64,000 bases of DNA from an uncultured Oscillospiraceae bacterium (lineage in GTDB: Bacteria > Bacillota > Clostridia > Oscillospirales > Acutalibacteraceae), in NCBI GenBank assembly GCA_910587835.1, contig CAJUNQ010000013.1, positions 48,179 to 112,178 of the forward strand, given 5' to 3'. Under the pieces are notes generated by a model. The model searched no databases. It was not told the origin of the DNA and saw only the letters and a list, made by a program, of their open reading frames with translations. A program made the position numbers and the translations under genes. Of the stretch, positions 36,330 through 44,248 are shown piece by piece; the first letter of the stretch is position 1, and each line of letters begins with the position of its first letter.

Positions 36330-36355
36330 GTGCCGCCTGCAGGGCGGCACTTTTT
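36330..36355 (+). terminator. terminator of the SCIFF gene
   Basis: GTGCCGCC (36330-36337) pairs with GGCGGCAC (36343-36350), followed by TTTTT. Confidence 0.85.
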
Positions 36356-36383
36356 CTTCACAAAAGCAACACAGGCCCACCCT

Positions 36384-36524
36384 GTAGTCTGTTTGAAAAC
36401 CGGAGAAAGGCTGGATTTTTGGCCGGGAACGAGCGGTTTCCAGGAAAGAAACCGAGATTTTTGCCGCCGAAGCCACCGTTTCTGGTCAAAACAGACCATA
36501 TTTCGGCGTTTTCAAACACAGTCC
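36384..36524. repeat. repeat family C, copy 2
   Basis: Ends are AGTCTGTTTGAAAACCGG and GTTTTCAAACACAGTCCT. Internal blocks GGAGAAAGGCTGGATTTTTG and GAAAGAAACC match the copies at 30386 and 41681. It is about 25 bases shorter than the others. It lies between the SCIFF terminator and araD. Confidence 0.7.
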
Positions 36525-36558
36525 TGGGCGGGCCCTTCCAGAACAAGGAGGGAAGCAT

Positions 36559-37251
36559 ATGCTAGAGGAACTGAAACAGCAGGTCTGTCAGGCCAACCTG
36601 ATGCTGCCCCAGCATGGTCTGGTCACCTTTACCTGGGGCAATGTGTCCGGCGTTGACCGGGAAAAGGGGCTTATGGTCATCAAGCCCTCCGGCGTGGCCT
36701 ATGAGGGCATGTCTCCCGAGGACATGGTGGTGGTCAGTCTGGCGGACGGCCAGCGGGTAGAGGGAAAATGGAAGCCTTCCAGCGACACCGACACCCACCT
36801 GGCCCTGTACCGGGCCTTTCCGGCCCTGGGGGGCGTGGTGCACACCCACAGCCGGTGGGCCACCACCTTTGCCCAGGCCGGGCGCTCCATCCCGGCCATG
36901 GGCACCACCCAGGCCGACTATTTTTACGGGGACATCCCCTGCACCCGGAAGATGACCCCCACGGAAATTGGCGGCAGCTATGAGTGGGAGACCGGCCGCG
37001 TCATTATCGAGACCTTACAGGGCGGGGAGCCTATGGACGTCCCTGGGGTACTGGTGCACAGCCACGGTCCCTTTGCCTGGGGCTCCGACCCTATGACTGC
37101 GGTGCACAACGCGGTGGTTATGGAGGAGGTGGCCTTTATGGACTGGCACGCCATGATGCTGAATCCAGAGGCAGGCCGGATGCAGCAGGAGCTGCTGGAC
37201 AAGCACTACCTGCGCAAGCACGGCGAAAACGCCTATTACGGACAGGGCTGA
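36559..37251 (+). CDS. araD: L-ribulose-5-phosphate 4-epimerase
   Basis: A 230-residue class II aldolase/epimerase that matches E. coli AraD over its whole length ([20 protein letters not shown] opening, [17 protein letters not shown] ending). Zinc ligands His95 and His97 are in VVHTHSRW and the third histidine in VLVHSHG. Asp76, the catalytic Asp120 and the C-terminal Tyr pair are present. It converts L-ribulose 5-phosphate to D-xylulose 5-phosphate in arabinose use. No araA or araB is adjacent. The start has AAGGAGGGA upstream, and a strong terminator follows. Confidence 0.93.
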   Translation: MLEELKQQVCQANLMLPQHGLVTFTWGNVSGVDREKGLMVIKPSGVAYEGMSPEDMVVVSLADGQRVEGKWKPSSDTDTHLALYRAFPALGGVVHTHSRWATTFAQAGRSIPAMGTTQADYFYGDIPCTRKMTPTEIGGSYEWETGRVIIETLQGGEPMDVPGVLVHSHGPFAWGSDPMTAVHNAVVMEEVAFMDWHAMMLNPEAGRMQQELLDKHYLRKHGENAYYGQG

Positions 37252-37264
37252 GCCCCCAAACAGA

Positions 37265-37307
37265 GAAAAGCCCGGCACAGGCCCTCGAAAGCTGTGCCGG
37301 GCTTTTC
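37265..37307 (+). terminator. terminator of araD
   Basis: A 16-bp perfect stem (arm GAAAAGCCCGGCACAG at 37265-37280 with 37292-37307) ends in a T-rich tail. Confidence 0.85.
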
Positions 37308-37462
37308 TTCCGTTTTTCAGGCGGAGGCCAAGGGCAGGCCGCGAGCCTCTTGGGGGCGGGGCCCGCATCAAGACTTTCCCTACCCGGGTCAGAACGCGCC
37401 GCTGGCCAGACGCTAAGGAAGCTGGCGCGAAGCTCCCGGTCCGGCCAGGGACAAAGAGAAGC

Positions 37463-37553
37463 GGGAGTGTCCCAACCGCAGAGATAATCATCTGTGTTCC
37501 CCCCGCCCGTAGGGCGGGGGGAACACGAAAAGCTCTCCGAAACGGACACTCCC
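37463..37553. repeat. nested inverted repeat
   Basis: Outer arms GGGAGTGTCC (37463-37472) and GGACACTCCC (37544-37553) enclose a 15-bp perfect hairpin, GTGTTCCCCCCGCCC (37494-37508) with 37512-37526 over a three-base loop. No gene lies inside. Confidence 0.6.
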
Positions 37554-37557
37554 AGAG

Positions 37558-37620
37558 AAGCAAGCCCCTCCCCTGCAAGCTCATGGGCAAATCATGGCTT
37601 GCAGGGGAGGGGCTTTGCTT
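37558..37620 (-). terminator. hairpin downstream of the GH4 gene
   Basis: Arms of about 23 bases (AAGCAAGCCCCTCCCCTGCA with its complement at 37601-37620) enclose a 16-base loop. It lies 70 bases past the GH4 stop codon and could serve as a terminator, though the T tract is short. Confidence 0.55.
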
Positions 37621-37689
37621 GAATCAACCGCAGGCTATAGCGGGCCGCTGGCGCCCATGAGCCTGGTCATTCCCATCCTTTTGGCTGGC

Positions 37690-39012
37690 TTAGTGGTACT
37701 TGGGCAGCCAGTCGCCGTGGGTCTCAATCAGGTCGTCCACCATCTTCACAATGGTGTCAATATCCAGCTCGCTCCCTGTGTGGGGGTCCAGCATGGCCGC
37801 CTGATAAATATGCTCCTTCTTGCGGGTGACCGCCGCCTCAATGGTCAGCAGCTGCACATTGATGTTGGTCATGTTCATGGCCGCGCACTGCACCGGCAGA
37901 CGGCCCACCCGGCAGGGATTCACGCCCAGGTTGTCCACCAGGCAGGGCACCTCCACGCAGGCGTCCTCCGGCAGGTTCTCAATCAGCCCGCCCTTGTTCA
38001 GCACATTGCCCCCAATTTTGTAGGGCTTGCCTGTGACAATGGACTCCATAATATAAGAGGCATACTCCCGGGAACGCTCGTGGTTCAGCTGGCGGCTCTC
38101 CTTCAGCTGGTCCCGCTCCTTGGCCCAGCCCGCAATCTGGTTCACACAGCGGCGGGGGTACTCGTCCAGGGGAATCTGGAAGCGGTCGATGAGCTCAGGA
38201 TATTTGGACTTGATGTAGAACATATTGTACTCTGCGTTATGCTCGCTGGACTCGGTGCAGTAGTAGCCGAATTTGTCGATGTAGTCGAACCGGACCATGT
38301 CGTTATGCTTTTCAGCGGCGTTTTTCTCCTTGGCCCGGCGGCGGACCTCAGGGTACAGGTCGTTGCCGTCCTTGTCCTGGAGCTTCAGCAGCCAGCCCAT
38401 GTGGTTGATGCCCGCGATCAGCTCCCGCCGGCCCTCCAGCTTGTCCTCCATGCCCAGGGCCTTCAGCAGGCCCTCAGAGCAGACCTGCACGCTGTGGCAC
38501 AGGCCCACGGTCTTCACGCCGGTGTAGCGCTGCATATAGCCGGAGAGCATGGCCATGGGGTTGGTATAATTCAGGAACCAGGCGTTGGGGCAGACCTCCT
38601 CCATGTCCCGGGCAAAGTCCGCCATCACGGGGATGGTGCGCAGGGCCCGCATAATGCCACCAATGCCCAGGGTGTCGCCAATGGTCTGGCGCAGGCCGTA
38701 CTTTTTGGGCACCTCAAAGTCAATGATGGTGCAGGGGTCATAAAGCCCCACCTGAATGGCGTTTACCACAAAGTCCGCCCCCCGCAGGGCCTCCTTGCGG
38801 TTCTCCACCCCCAGGTGGGTGGTAATTTTCCCGTGGCCCCCCAGGGTCTCGTTCATGGCCCCCAGAATCTCCGCGCTCTCTGAAAGGCGCTGGCCGTCAA
38901 TGTCATACAGGGCGAACTCTGCGTCCCGCAGCACAGGGCTGCACATGCTGTCGCCAATGACATTGCGGGCGAAAACCGTGCTGCCCGCGCCCATAAAGGT
39001 TATTTTTGCCAT
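37690..39012 (-). CDS. melA: GH4 alpha-galactosidase (MelA-type)
   Basis: A 440-residue NAD+- and Mn2+-dependent glycosidase of family GH4. The N-terminus binds NAD (ITFMGAGSTVFARN). NYTNPMAML and GLCHSVQ hold the conserved Asn and the metal-binding Cys-His. GINHMGW carries a further conserved His. Length and motifs fit the MelA alpha-galactosidase branch rather than 6-phospho-glycosidases, but alpha-glucuronidases of GH4 are similar, so the sugar is not certain. It works in the cytoplasm on non-phosphorylated galactosides by a redox mechanism. The gene is monocistronic, with its own promoter. Confidence 0.85.
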   Translation of the reverse strand: MAKITFMGAGSTVFARNVIGDSMCSPVLRDAEFALYDIDGQRLSESAEILGAMNETLGGHGKITTHLGVENRKEALRGADFVVNAIQVGLYDPCTIIDFEVPKKYGLRQTIGDTLGIGGIMRALRTIPVMADFARDMEEVCPNAWFLNYTNPMAMLSGYMQRYTGVKTVGLCHSVQVCSEGLLKALGMEDKLEGRRELIAGINHMGWLLKLQDKDGNDLYPEVRRRAKEKNAAEKHNDMVRFDYIDKFGYYCTESSEHNAEYNMFYIKSKYPELIDRFQIPLDEYPRRCVNQIAGWAKERDQLKESRQLNHERSREYASYIMESIVTGKPYKIGGNVLNKGGLIENLPEDACVEVPCLVDNLGVNPCRVGRLPVQCAAMNMTNINVQLLTIEAAVTRKKEHIYQAAMLDPHTGSELDIDTIVKMVDDLIETHGDWLPKYH

Positions 39013-39066
39013 ATTATGGTCCCTCTCTTTCCCGCGGCGGATTTTTTGGCCGCGGCAATTTTACTT

Positions 39067-39095
39067 AGCATACCACAGCCGGAAGGAAATGGCAA
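39067..39095 (-). promoter_or_regulatory. sigma-A-type promoter of the GH4 gene
   Basis: On the minus strand TTGCCA (39095-39090), 17 bases, TATGCT (39072-39067), about 55 bases before the ATG at 39012. Confidence 0.6.
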
Positions 39096-39202
39096 GCGGG
39101 GATAATCACATTATTTTTATTTTCTTTTTGCTCGACTGCCCATGCCCCCGCCGCCTCTGAAAAACCCTCTCTGCCCGGCGCGAAAGCCTGCTGAAATTTC
39201 AT

Positions 39203-39231
39203 TTGCTATCCCATCCCTTCTGTGGTATAAT
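39203..39231 (+). promoter_or_regulatory. sigma-A-type promoter upstream of the Uma2 gene
   Basis: TTGCTA (39203-39208), 17 bases, TATAAT (39226-39231). A second copy of the block TGTGGTATAATAT occurs at 39320, with a poor -35 box. Confidence 0.6.
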
Positions 39232-39247
39232 ATGCTCTGGTGAGCAC

Positions 39248-39310
39248 AAGGAGAAGCCCTGAAGCGCGAAGCGCTTCTCTTTTGCTACGCAAAAGCACCG
39301 GACTTCTCCA
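39248..39310. repeat. cloverleaf-like inverted repeat
   Basis: Outer arms GGAGAAG and CTTCTCC enclose two short hairpins, GAAGCGC/GCGCTTC and CTTTTGC/GCAAAAG. The second hairpin plus ACCGG recurs at about 41572-41596. It lies in the leader between the two TATAAT boxes before the Uma2 gene. Confidence 0.5.
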
Positions 39311-39426
39311 AAAAGATTTGTGGTATAATATATTCTGACACAATGTATTCTCACGGACACAAGAATTTTATGGCATACTATAATCTTAAAAGCTTTCGCC
39401 CCACTGCAAAGGGAGGGATTTTTTCC

Positions 39427-39999
39427 ATGACACTGCCCCAGGAGCGTTCCTATACCTACGCCGACCTGATGGACTGGGACGGCGAGACCCGCTATGAGCT
39501 CTATAACGGCCAGCCGGTGGCTTTGGCCTCGCCCAGCCGCACCCACCAGGAGATTTCCGGCGCACTGTTCTTTCAGCTGTACAATTATCTTCGGGACAAA
39601 AAATGCCGGGTTTATGCCGCTCCTTTTGACGTCTGTCTTTTCGCGGAGGAGAAGGACCAGCCGGAGGATATTGAAACTGTACTTCAGCCAGACATCACTG
39701 TTATCTGCGACCCTGAGAAGCTAACCGATCACGGCTGCAGCGGTGCCCCTGACCTGGTCATTGAAATTCTCTCTCCCTCTGCCCGCCGCCGGGACCGGCT
39801 CACCAAGTTCGACCTGTACCAGAGAGCGGGGGTGCGGGAGTATTGGATTGTGGACCCGGAGGCCCAGATTGTGCAGGTGCATCTTTTGGAGGACGGGCGG
39901 TACTATTCCCCCGCAGCCTATAACAGCCGGGCCGCTGTGCCTGTGAAGGTGCTGGAGGACTTCCACATGGACCTGACCCAGGTGTTCGCCCAAAGCTGA
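39427..39999 (+). CDS. Uma2 family (DUF820) putative endonuclease
   Basis: A 190-residue protein of the Uma2/DUF820 family, which has a PD-(D/E)XK nuclease fold. Visible core residues are the PD in VLQPDITVI, the E in APDLVIEILSPS and the YWIVDP strand. Its biological role is not settled; many bacteria carry multiple copies. The ATG at 39427 follows GGGAGG; the upstream frame to 39343 lacks a site. It is transcribed alone with its own promoter and ends at a bidirectional hairpin shared with yebC. Confidence 0.85.
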   Translation: MTLPQERSYTYADLMDWDGETRYELYNGQPVALASPSRTHQEISGALFFQLYNYLRDKKCRVYAAPFDVCLFAEEKDQPEDIETVLQPDITVICDPEKLTDHGCSGAPDLVIEILSPSARRRDRLTKFDLYQRAGVREYWIVDPEAQIVQVHLLEDGRYYSPAAYNSRAAVPVKVLEDFHMDLTQVFAQS

Positions 40000-40012
40000 G
40001 AGAAAACACAAA

Positions 40013-40043
40013 AAGCGGGAGCGCAAAAAGAGCGCTCCCGCTT
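40013..40043. terminator. bidirectional terminator between Uma2 and YebC genes
   Basis: AAGCGGGAGCGC pairs perfectly with GCGCTCCCGCTT over a seven-base loop, with T-rich flanks on both strands. The genes converge here. Confidence 0.8.
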
Positions 40044-40072
40044 CTGCTTTTGTATGAGCACTGGTGAAGGGC

Positions 40073-40819
40073 TCAGTCCTCCTCGTCCTCCTCCGGCGCG
40101 TCCCAGTTGTGCCACACGTTCTGCACGTCGTCGTTGTCCTCCAAAAGGTCCAGCATCTTCTGCATCTTGACAACCGTCTCCTCGTCGGCAATGGCGGTGT
40201 AGGTGTCCGGCACCATCTCCACCTCGGCAGAGACGAACTCATAGCCCTTCTGCTCCAGGTCCTCCCGCACACCGCTGAAGTCGCTGGGCTCGGTGCTGAT
40301 TTCAAACACATCCTCGTCCGCCGAAAAGTCCGAGGCCCCGGCCTCCAGCGCGTCGGCCATCACCTGGTCCTCGTCCCGGTCCTCCCGCTCAATGACAATA
40401 ACGCCCTTCTCCTTGAACATAAAGCTCACGCAGCCGCTGGTGCCCAGGTTCCCGCCGTACTTGTCAAAGGCGTGGCGTACATCGGCGGCGGTACGGTTGC
40501 GGTTGTCGGTGAGGGTCTCCACAATCACCGCCACACCGCAGGGGCCGTAGCCCTCATAGGTGATGTTCTCATAGCTGTCGGCGCTGCCCTCGCCTGCCGC
40601 CCGCTTGATAATGCGCTCGATATTGTCATTGGGCACATTGGCTGCCTTGGCCTTGGCAATGCAGTCCTTCAGCCGGGAGTTGGCCGCCGGGTCGGGGCTG
40701 CCCCCCTCTTTCACGGCCACAGCCAGCTCACGGCCGATTTTGGTGAAGATCTTGGCCTTTGCGCCGTCGGCCTTTTCCTTTTTCCGCTTGATGTTGTTCC
40801 ATTTTGAATGTCCTGACAT
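40073..40819 (-). CDS. yebC: YebC/PmpR family protein
   Basis: A 248-residue protein that starts with the family signature [13 protein letters not shown] and carries [21 protein letters not shown] in the middle. It ends in an acidic tail (EEDEED). The family was first described as DNA-binding regulators and some members help translation of proline stretches. Length is normal. It follows the flavodoxin-like gene by about 40 bases. In other bacteria yebC is often near ruvC or safA; neither is seen here. Confidence 0.93.
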   Translation of the reverse strand: MSGHSKWNNIKRKKEKADGAKAKIFTKIGRELAVAVKEGGSPDPAANSRLKDCIAKAKAANVPNDNIERIIKRAAGEGSADSYENITYEGYGPCGVAVIVETLTDNRNRTAADVRHAFDKYGGNLGTSGCVSFMFKEKGVIVIEREDRDEDQVMADALEAGASDFSADEDVFEISTEPSDFSGVREDLEQKGYEFVSAEVEMVPDTYTAIADEETVVKMQKMLDLLEDNDDVQNVWHNWDAPEEDEED

Positions 40820-40860
40820 AGCATAACCGCCTTACTCTATAGTTTTCTCCTTTGATCATA

Positions 40861-41448
40861 TCACATTCCGGCCAAAATTTCAAGTGCCAGCCCCCGGGCT
40901 TTTTGCAGGGCTGGGCCCAGGTTCTGCCGGCCCCGGTCTGTGCCGTCCCACACAGCGCAGCCCCGCAGGGTGGTGTTCATCACGCTGAAGGCCCTTTGCA
41001 GCTGGTGGGCCGTCACCTCCACAGGGAACTCCTCCTCCCGGCCCATGGTGAGCAGCAGCACCGCGTCCCTGTGCTTTTTGATGGGACAGCGGTCCCCCCG
41101 GGAAAAGCGGGCCTCAAAATACCGCTGCCACCGGTCCAGCACCGCCTTCATGGGGGCGGGAAAGGAGTCGTTGTACACCGGAGAGGCCACGGCCAGCAGG
41201 TCGCTGCGGCGCAGCTCCTTGTCCAGGCTGTCCAGGTCCCCAAAGGCGCAGGCGTCCTTTTTGGCGCAGGCCTTGCAGCCGGTGCAGGGGTGGGCGTTCA
41301 GGCTGTAGACGTCTGTCTCGGTGACCAGCCAGTCCTTTTGATTCTTGAACTCCCCCACAAAGCCGTCCAGCAGCATGCGGGTGCTGCCGTGGCTGTTTGG
41401 CGAGCAGAACAGCACCAGCAGGCGTTTTTTATGTTCCAGCAGTCCCAT
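40861..41448 (-). CDS. flavodoxin-like NADPH-dependent FMN reductase family protein
   Basis: A 195-residue protein with the flavodoxin-fold opening LLVLFCSPNSHGSTRMLL, which binds FMN phosphate. CTGCKACAKKDAC (about 55-67) is typical of the iron-sulfur flavoprotein/NAD(P)H-dependent FMN reductase group. SPVYNDSFPAPMKAVLDRW is the second flavin-contact block. It probably reduces quinones or other small electron acceptors. The start has AAGGAGG upstream. It precedes yebC on the same strand. Confidence 0.82.
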   Translation of the reverse strand: MGLLEHKKRLLVLFCSPNSHGSTRMLLDGFVGEFKNQKDWLVTETDVYSLNAHPCTGCKACAKKDACAFGDLDSLDKELRRSDLLAVASPVYNDSFPAPMKAVLDRWQRYFEARFSRGDRCPIKKHRDAVLLLTMGREEEFPVEVTAHQLQRAFSVMNTTLRGCAVWDGTDRGRQNLGPALQKARGLALEILAGM

Positions 41449-41571
41449 GGGGCATCTCCTCCTTGTGATATGGCGTTCTGTGTTTCAGGGCGGGCTTCTG
41501 ACATTGCCTTTCGGGCAGAGCCACCCGATGTGGAACTTCGTTCCAATCGCCGTTTGCCTCGACTTCGAAGG

Positions 41572-41596
41572 CGCCGCCTTTTGCTTTGCAAAAGTA
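41572..41596. repeat. second copy of the CTTTTGC/GCAAAAG hairpin block
   Basis: CTTTTGCTTTGCAAAAG followed by TACCGG resembles CTTTTGCTACGCAAAAG plus CACCGG in the element at 39248-39310. Neighbouring bases (41545-41570) form other short palindromes around TTCGAAGGC. Confidence 0.4.
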
Positions 41597-41680
41597 CCGG
41601 CAAACTCCTGCCGGTCGTCTCTCAACTACCTCGCGGCAGCGTCCCACCCCCAGCGATTAGAGATAAGAGGCTTTGTCTGG

Positions 41681-41842
41681 AGTCTGTTTTAAAACCGGAG
41701 AAATGTCGGATTTTTGTCCCAAAACGAGGGCTTTCAAGGAAAGAACCGCAAGAAAGGCTTGCCGCCTTTCGAGGATGTTTGACGCTGAAAGCGCCGTTTT
41801 GGGGCAAAATAGACGGCGTTTCGGAGTTTTAAAACAGACTCT
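41681..41842. repeat. repeat family C, copy 3
   Basis: Ends AGTCTGTTTTAAAACCGG and GTTTTAAAACAGACT are near-perfect inverted repeats. The interior matches copy 1 in blocks such as GATTTTTG, TTTCAAGGA and GGGGCAAAA. It is 162 bases and lies between the flavodoxin-like gene and mntP. Confidence 0.75.
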
Positions 41843-42015
41843 AGCGTCTGCCGGTGGCAGACAAGCTGCGAACCCACCGAGGCGAAGCCGAGCCCCCCTG
41901 CCCTCCTGCGTTTTTGGGGTGTTTAAGGGCGAGACCTTGGGGCCTCTGACCTTTCGACTTCATCAAAGCTGAAGTCGGAATCTTCAAGAGCTTTTTTGCT
42001 CGCCGCAGAGGGGGC

Positions 42016-42576
42016 TTAGAATACGCCCAGGTGTTCCAGCAATATCTTCGTTCCCAGCAGAATGAGAATAACCCCTCCCGCCAGCTCCGCCCGGGCCTTG
42101 TACCTGCCCCCAAACACACTGCCTACCTTCATCCCCACCGCCGAGAGCAAAAAGGTCACTGCCCCAATAAAGCCCGCAGCCGCGGTGATGTTCACGCTTA
42201 AAAAGGCAAAGCCCACCCCCACGGCCAGGGCGTCGATACTGGTGGCCAGGGCCAGCAGCGCCATGGTCTTCGCAGAGAGCGACGCGTCCTCCGCCTCTTC
42301 GCCCCCAGAAGCCGCCTCCCGGATCATGTTGCCCCCAATAATGGCCAGCAGGCCAAAGGCGATCCAGTGGTCAACCGCCGTGATGGCGTCTTTGAACTGC
42401 ACCCCCACCAGATAGCCCAGCACGGGCATCAGCGCCTGAAAGCCCCCGAACCACAGCCCCACCAGGGCCATGCTTTTGCCGTCCGCCCGCTTCAGCGCCA
42501 GACCCTTGCACACCGCCACGGCAAAGGCGTCCATCGAAAGCCCCACCGCCACCAGAAACAGCTCAAAAAGCCCCAT
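42016..42576 (-). CDS. mntP: manganese efflux pump MntP
   Basis: A 186-residue membrane protein with six hydrophobic helices. Two half-repeats begin [20 protein letters not shown] and [18 protein letters not shown], each with the acidic residue known to be needed for Mn2+ export. Length equals that of E. coli MntP. ATG at 42576 follows GGGGAGGAAG; the frame to 42780 runs through the promoter. The leader is too short (about 28 bases) for the yybP-ykoY manganese riboswitch often found before this gene. It is divergent from ilvE. Confidence 0.92.
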   Translation of the reverse strand: MGLFELFLVAVGLSMDAFAVAVCKGLALKRADGKSMALVGLWFGGFQALMPVLGYLVGVQFKDAITAVDHWIAFGLLAIIGGNMIREAASGGEEAEDASLSAKTMALLALATSIDALAVGVGFAFLSVNITAAAGFIGAVTFLLSAVGMKVGSVFGGRYKARAELAGGVILILLGTKILLEHLGVF

Positions 42577-42610
42577 TTCGTTATCTTCCTCCCCTGTCTG
42601 CATCGTATTC

Positions 42611-42639
42611 ATTATACTTTTCCTATGGATATTCGTCAA
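42611..42639 (-). promoter_or_regulatory. sigma-A promoter of mntP
   Basis: On the minus strand TTGACG (42639-42634), 17 bases, TATAAT (42616-42611). Confidence 0.75.
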
Positions 42640-42732
42640 CCCCGGCCCTTTAGAAACCCGGGGCCGAAAGTGAAGAAATATTATCCAAATTCCCCTTTTT
42701 CGCGCTGCTTTGCAGAAGAAAGACCCACCGGC

Positions 42733-42761
42733 TTGCATTTTCCCCTTCCGCGTATTATAAT
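42733..42761 (+). promoter_or_regulatory. sigma-A promoter of ilvE
   Basis: TTGCAT (42733-42738), 17 bases, TATAAT (42756-42761), about 45 bases before the ilvE ATG. No T-box or attenuator structure fits in the short leader. Confidence 0.75.
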
Positions 42762-42805
42762 GTAACAAATTCAAAACCATATATAAAGAGAGAAGGTCGT
42801 TTCAA

Positions 42806-43876
42806 ATGCAGGAGATCAGGATTGAACTGACAAAGTCGCCGAAGCAGAAGCCCGCCGCCCAGAGCCAGCTGGGCTTCGGCCAGCTTTTTACCGACCATAT
42901 GTATATTATGGACTACCATGAGGGCCAGGGCTGGCACGACCCACGCATTGTGCCCTATCAGCCCATTTCCCTGGAACCCTCGGCCATGGTGTTCCACTAT
43001 GCCCAGGAGATGTTTGAGGGCCTGAAGGCCTACCGCACAGAGGAGGGCCGGGTGCTCATGTTCCGCCCGGACCGGAACATTGCCCGGGCTGAAAACTCCT
43101 GTAAACGCCTGTGCATCCCTCCTGTTCCCGCCGATGACTTTATGAACGCCATGAAGACCCTGGTGAACCTGGAACGGGACTGGATTCCCACGGAACCGGG
43201 CACCTCGCTTTATGTGCGGCCCTTTATCATTGCCACCGACCCCCACCTGGGGGTGCACCCCTCTCACAGCTACCAGTTCATCATCATCCTCTCCCCCTCC
43301 GGGGCCTATTACGCCAGCGGCCTGAACCCGGTGAAAATCTGGATTGAGGACGACTATGTCCGGGCGGTGCGGGGCGGCATTGGCGAGGCCAAGGCCGGCG
43401 GCAACTACGCGGCCAGCCTGAAGGCTCAGGAGAAGTCTGACGCCGAGGGCTATGCCCAGGTGCTGTGGCTGGACGGCGTGGAGCGCAAATATATTGAGGA
43501 GGTGGGCTCTATGAACATCTTCTTCAAGATAGCGGGCAAGGTGGTTACTCCTGCCCTCAACGGCAGCATTCTGCCCGGCGTTACCCGGGCCACCTGCCTG
43601 GAACTGTGCCGGGCCTGGGGCTTGGAGGTGGAGGAACGCCGGGTGAGCGTGGACGAGCTGGTGGCCGCTGCCCGGGACGGCTCTTTGGAGGAGTGCTGGG
43701 GCAGCGGCACTGCGGCGGTCATCTCTCCGGTGGGCGTGCTGCGCTATGGGGACGAGGTGATGGAGATTGCCGGGGGCGGCATTGGCCCCCTGAGCCAGAA
43801 GCTCTATGACACCGTCACCGGCATTCAGACCGGGAAGCTGGAAGACAGCTTTGGCTGGACCGTAGAAATCAAATAG
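42806..43876 (+). CDS. ilvE: branched-chain amino acid aminotransferase
   Basis: A 356-residue class IV (D-amino-acid/branched-chain) PLP aminotransferase. Lys196 in EAKAGGNYAASL is the likely Schiff-base lysine. VGSMNIFF, ILPGVTR and GSGTAAVISPVG are the remaining family blocks that hold the cofactor. Its length matches the BCAT type found in Firmicutes and eukaryotes. It interconverts Leu, Ile and Val with their 2-keto acids using 2-oxoglutarate. It is monocistronic and has AGAGAGAAGG before the ATG. Confidence 0.92.
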   Translation: MQEIRIELTKSPKQKPAAQSQLGFGQLFTDHMYIMDYHEGQGWHDPRIVPYQPISLEPSAMVFHYAQEMFEGLKAYRTEEGRVLMFRPDRNIARAENSCKRLCIPPVPADDFMNAMKTLVNLERDWIPTEPGTSLYVRPFIIATDPHLGVHPSHSYQFIIILSPSGAYYASGLNPVKIWIEDDYVRAVRGGIGEAKAGGNYAASLKAQEKSDAEGYAQVLWLDGVERKYIEEVGSMNIFFKIAGKVVTPALNGSILPGVTRATCLELCRAWGLEVEERRVSVDELVAAARDGSLEECWGSGTAAVISPVGVLRYGDEVMEIAGGGIGPLSQKLYDTVTGIQTGKLEDSFGWTVEIK

Positions 43877-43881
43877 ACCTT

Positions 43882-44045
43882 AGAACTCGTATTCACCGGC
43901 GATGAACGCCGTCTGACCGGGTCCTTTTGCCGTCCTGCGGCGTTAAAAAATCTTAAAATACGGGAGTATACCTGCTATTTTTTGCCTTGCAGGACGGCAA
44001 AAGCCCTCGCCCCATCCGGCATTCCCGCCTATGAATACAGATTCT
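43882..44045. repeat. repeat family B, copy 1 (164-bp MITE-like element)
   Basis: Ends AGAACTCGTATTCACCGGCG and CGCCTATGAATACAGATTCT. The interior (CTTTTGCCGTCCTGC, TTAAAAAATCTT, TTTTTGCCTTGCAGG) matches the copies at 53313 and 60414 at the same spacing. It has the same orientation as the copy at 60414. Confidence 0.85.
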
Positions 44046-44160
44046 GATTCCCTGTCAAGCCCCCTGAAGGCCCCCGCTTTCAGGGGGCTTTTGCCGAAAA
44101 CGTCAACATTGGGCGTTGCTGCCCCAGCCATATTCAGCGGCCCGGCCCCGGTTTTTGTTG

Positions 44161-44189
44161 TTGTGCCCGGGCCGCATCTATGGTATAAT
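44161..44189 (+). promoter_or_regulatory. sigma-A-type promoter of the M60 peptidase gene
   Basis: TTGTGC (44161-44166), 17 bases, TATAAT (44184-44189), about 60 bases before the ATG. Confidence 0.65.
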
Positions 44190-44248
44190 ATTCCAAACGG
44201 GCATTGCCCGCATAAGCCCCTTATTTCTGATGTAAAGGATGGTTTTTC

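Noticed and set aside
36163..36558. Search for the radical-SAM maturase downstream of SCIFF
   Set aside because: No frame with a CxxxCxxC motif is present; the space holds a terminator and a family C repeat.
42577..42640. Possible yybP-ykoY manganese riboswitch before mntP
   Set aside because: The promoter leaves a leader of only about 28 bases, too short for the riboswitch.
30386..44045. Possible CRISPR array because of repeated palindromes
   Set aside because: Copies are 140-167 bases and kilobases apart, with no short regular repeat-spacer pattern and no cas genes.
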